Below are positions 61,925-64,000 of a stretch of 64,000 nt of DNA, in pieces (the stretch's first letter is position 1; every line of letters starts with the position of its first letter). The notes beneath the pieces are model-generated. The model worked only from the letters and a program-made list of their open reading frames with translations, did no database searches and was not told the DNA's origin. Source of the stretch: Alteromonas sp. MMG017 (GTDB lineage: Bacteria; Pseudomonadota; Gammaproteobacteria; Enterobacterales; Alteromonadaceae); the NCBI RefSeq assembly GCF_018100795.1, contig NZ_JAGJDY010000007.1, positions 1 to 64,000 on the forward strand. Direction: 5' to 3'. Both the position numbers and the translations under genes were made by a program.

Positions 61925-63889
61925 TTAATGCGCAATAAAAACGGTTGCGGACATAGCCGGTAAAGATATGGTATCAGTGGTTTTGAATGACTTACCATCG
62001 CTTACACGCGTTAACGTTTTGTGTGAAGACAGCATTTCGTCATAGGTAGTCATCGGTAAATCCACTGGTTCTTTATTTAAGATAACCATAAGTTTGTCAC
62101 TTTGCGTTTCATTTGACGTTCGTGCGCCAATCTTACTATTTTTCTTGCTCTCGGGTGTTGAAATAGGTTCACGGAAAAACGTATAAACACCATCAGTTGG
62201 GGCGTAATGTTTAAGAGAGCCTTCAAATTGTAAAGGGTGCGTTTTTCGCAGTTGAAGAAGTTGTTTGATCCGTTGCTGAGCCCAACGTTCATCGGTAGTT
62301 AATCCTTCGCCAGTAAATGCATTTTTCTTACTATCAGAAGGCCAACCGCCTGGAAAGTCAGAACGAATAATGCCGTGGTCCTCACTGCCCTCGTTTTGCA
62401 TGAGTATTTCGGTGCCGTAAAACACCTGAGGTATCCCACGAGTCGTAAGCAGTAACGACATCGCCATATTCCACTTTTCTACATCATGACCAAGTTGTGT
62501 ATAAATTCGACTCATGTCATGGTTGTCAGGAAAGATAACCAAGTTGTTCGGATCGCCGTAAAGGAAATCAGTGGCGAGTGTCTCATAGATACTGATAAAC
62601 CCCGAATTCCAACTTTCTTTGTTAGTCAGCGCCTTAACGACTGCTGCTTGTAGTGGAAAATCCATGACGGAAGGCAACGCGCTATCGTAGTCATCATGTC
62701 TCTTACTTCCTGCTTGCCAATAGGCTGTTATAGCAGGGTTAACTGACCATTCTTCTCCTACTATATTGAGGTTCGGGTACTCGCTGATTAGACGGTTTGT
62801 CCAATCGCTTAAAAAAGCTTTATCGGGGTACGAATACGTATCTACTCGAATCCCACTCAAATTAGCACTTTCAACCCACCAAATGGCATTTTGGATAAGA
62901 TAGTTTGCAAGATGAGGATTGCGTTGATTTAAATCTGGCATGGTAGGCACAAACCAACCATCGCTAAACCCTTTGATATCACTCTTTATCGCATGAGGAT
63001 CATGAAGTGACTCACGTTTATGCGTAGTACCAATAAACTTACTATCATTGTTTATCCAGTCACTTGAAGGGGTATCTTCCATCCATTTATGATTGCTACC
63101 TATATGGTTGAGAACCATATCCATGATAACACCAATACCCCGTTTATTTGCTGCGCGACTTAACATCAAAAAGTCTTCGTTAGTACCATAGCGAGGGTCA
63201 ATTTGGTAATAGTCTGTAGTCGAATAACCATGATAGCTATATGTATCCATAGCGTTTTCAAGCAGCGGCATGGACCACAGTTGGGTAAAGCCTAACGCTT
63301 CTATGTAATCAAGATGCTGAATAATACCTTCAATGTCACCGCCATGCCGACCGCCTTTTAACGAGCGATCCGCCTTATCAATAAATCCCTCAACATCGTC
63401 GTTGTCTTTGTCGCCATTGACAAACCTGTCTGGAGCAATCAAGTAGATAGCATCTCGCGGACCAAAACCTTTTCGTAACGCTGAACCATCCCTTCTCTTT
63501 TGCAACGAATAACTAATGTCGCGTGTAGAGCCATCAGTATCGACAAATCGGAGTTTGACATCTCCAGCTTTTGCTTTTGAAGTATCTAATGTAACGAACA
63601 AGTAGTTCGCGCTTTCAAGTGCATGCTTTTCTCGAAGCACAACGTCGCTATTAACAATTGTAACCGTATCATCAGCTATATCGTCGCCATAGATCATCAG
63701 TTCAACATTACTATCATGCATACCTACCCACCAGTTAGGTGGGTAAACGTCTAAACTACTGTCTTGTGATGAATAACAGTTAAATACGGGAAGTATTAAT
63801 GCAGATGTAAAAAGTGCCATTAGAACACTTTTTCGCTTTGAAATGCCTATTGGTCGAACGGCCTTATTTACGCGGTTTAAATTGAACAC
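61925..63889 (-). CDS. GH13 enzyme, cyclomaltodextrinase/neopullulanase-like
   Basis: 654 residues. An N-terminal beta domain (about 40-145, VYPPNWWVGMHDSNVELMIYG) resembles the cyclomaltodextrinase N domain. The GH13 core follows with region I DMVLNHIGSNH, II GIRVDTYSYPD (nucleophile Asp), III IVGEEWS (acid Glu), and IV VIFPDNHD, plus a C-terminal beta domain. A signal peptide is visible (LMALFTSALILPVFNC), and FNC could be a weak lipobox. It starts with GTG 63889. SusA-like role: cutting linear and cyclic maltodextrins before transport. Confidence 0.9.
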   Translation of the reverse strand: MFNLNRVNKAVRPIGISKRKSVLMALFTSALILPVFNCYSSQDSSLDVYPPNWWVGMHDSNVELMIYGDDIADDTVTIVNSDVVLREKHALESANYLFVTLDTSKAKAGDVKLRFVDTDGSTRDISYSLQKRRDGSALRKGFGPRDAIYLIAPDRFVNGDKDNDDVEGFIDKADRSLKGGRHGGDIEGIIQHLDYIEALGFTQLWSMPLLENAMDTYSYHGYSTTDYYQIDPRYGTNEDFLMLSRAANKRGIGVIMDMVLNHIGSNHKWMEDTPSSDWINNDSKFIGTTHKRESLHDPHAIKSDIKGFSDGWFVPTMPDLNQRNPHLANYLIQNAIWWVESANLSGIRVDTYSYPDKAFLSDWTNRLISEYPNLNIVGEEWSVNPAITAYWQAGSKRHDDYDSALPSVMDFPLQAAVVKALTNKESWNSGFISIYETLATDFLYGDPNNLVIFPDNHDMSRIYTQLGHDVEKWNMAMSLLLTTRGIPQVFYGTEILMQNEGSEDHGIIRSDFPGGWPSDSKKNAFTGEGLTTDERWAQQRIKQLLQLRKTHPLQFEGSLKHYAPTDGVYTFFREPISTPESKKNSKIGARTSNETQSDKLMVILNKEPVDLPMTTYDEMLSSHKTLTRVSDGKSFKTTDTISLPAMSATVFIAH

Positions 63890-63968
63890 ATCAACCCCAT
63901 GTTAAAATTACGTTAAGTGAAAGACAGAATTCAGATACTAACCTGCGCATCGATTTGAACCAATGTTA

Positions 63969-63982
63969 TGCATACGTATTCA
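63969..63982. promoter_or_regulatory. LacI-type operator candidate for the maltodextrin operon
   Basis: TGCATACGTATTCA is symmetric at 12 of 14 positions around a central CG, the usual shape of LacI-family operators. It lies 80 bases upstream of the first GH13 gene. No other site like it is seen between the operon genes. The regulator is likely the LacI protein at 57435, which is inference. Confidence 0.45.
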
Positions 63983-64000
63983 CGAATCGGCATGTAAGAA

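Noticed and set aside
61921-61932. Palindrome CGCATTAATGCG as an operator inside the amylase operon
   Set aside because: It overlaps the last codons and stop of the GH13 gene, and the symmetric centre arises from the stop codon; no second copy was found at the operon promoter.

Overview
The window looks like the chromosome of a marine gammaproteobacterium, most likely Alteromonas or a close relative in the Alteromonadales. This rests on the mix of gammaproteobacterial housekeeping genes (rluF, trhO, yejK/yejL/yejM, gmhB, rlmA, sohB, yciK, glnS, cmoM) and Alteromonas-type accessory genes (VolA-like lipase, penicillin-acylase-like lipoprotein, GH13/MFS maltodextrin locus). It is an inference from protein families, not from a marker gene. 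No rRNA, tRNA or CRISPR array was recognised.

Positions 1 to about 10,670 look like the distal part of a chromosomal integron cassette array. All convincing genes there are on the plus strand, mostly small, and many are exported or membrane proteins. From 1 to about 5.6 kb they are separated by palindromic attC-like sites. The 7-base box at the start of a cassette (GTTRRRY-like) is the reverse complement of the box at the end of the same cassette (RYYYAAC-like), as expected for real cassettes. One cassette has no gene, one attC has collapsed so that two cassettes are fused, and one attC is unusually long. From 5.6 to 10.2 kb clear attC sites disappear, although the outer boxes still match. 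The last cassette (10,244-10,670) carries two overlapping tiny membrane genes. No integrase gene is in the window; by usual integron polarity it would lie to the left.

From 10.7 kb to the end is mainly core genome: an esterase with a telomere-like in-frame hexamer repeat; RNA modification genes; a receiver-TPR protein with a lipoprotein; pfkA; a LytS/LytTR two-component pair; a PilZ protein; M61 and M23 peptidases; a tandem PTPS-like protein; the yejK/yejLM divergent pair; gmhB-rlmA; two valine-degradation enzymes; and a second receiver-TPR paralogue. After these come redox genes (HIBADH-like reductase, glutathione peroxidase, D-lactate dehydrogenase), a LysR-SGNH esterase-Old Yellow Enzyme module, a SulP transporter with a universal stress protein, and cmoM-nif3.

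Around 45.3-46.9 kb is a patch of decay and small accessory genes, with relics of a serine beta-lactamase-like protein and of an alpha/beta hydrolase. Beyond it lie a TetR regulator, sohB, two large lipoproteins (penicillin acylase family and VolA/Pla-1 lipase), yciK and glnS. The right end is a maltodextrin-use locus: a LacI regulator convergent with an operon of two GH13 alpha-amylase-family enzymes and an MFS sugar permease. All functions are inferred from sequence motifs by eye; no database search was run.
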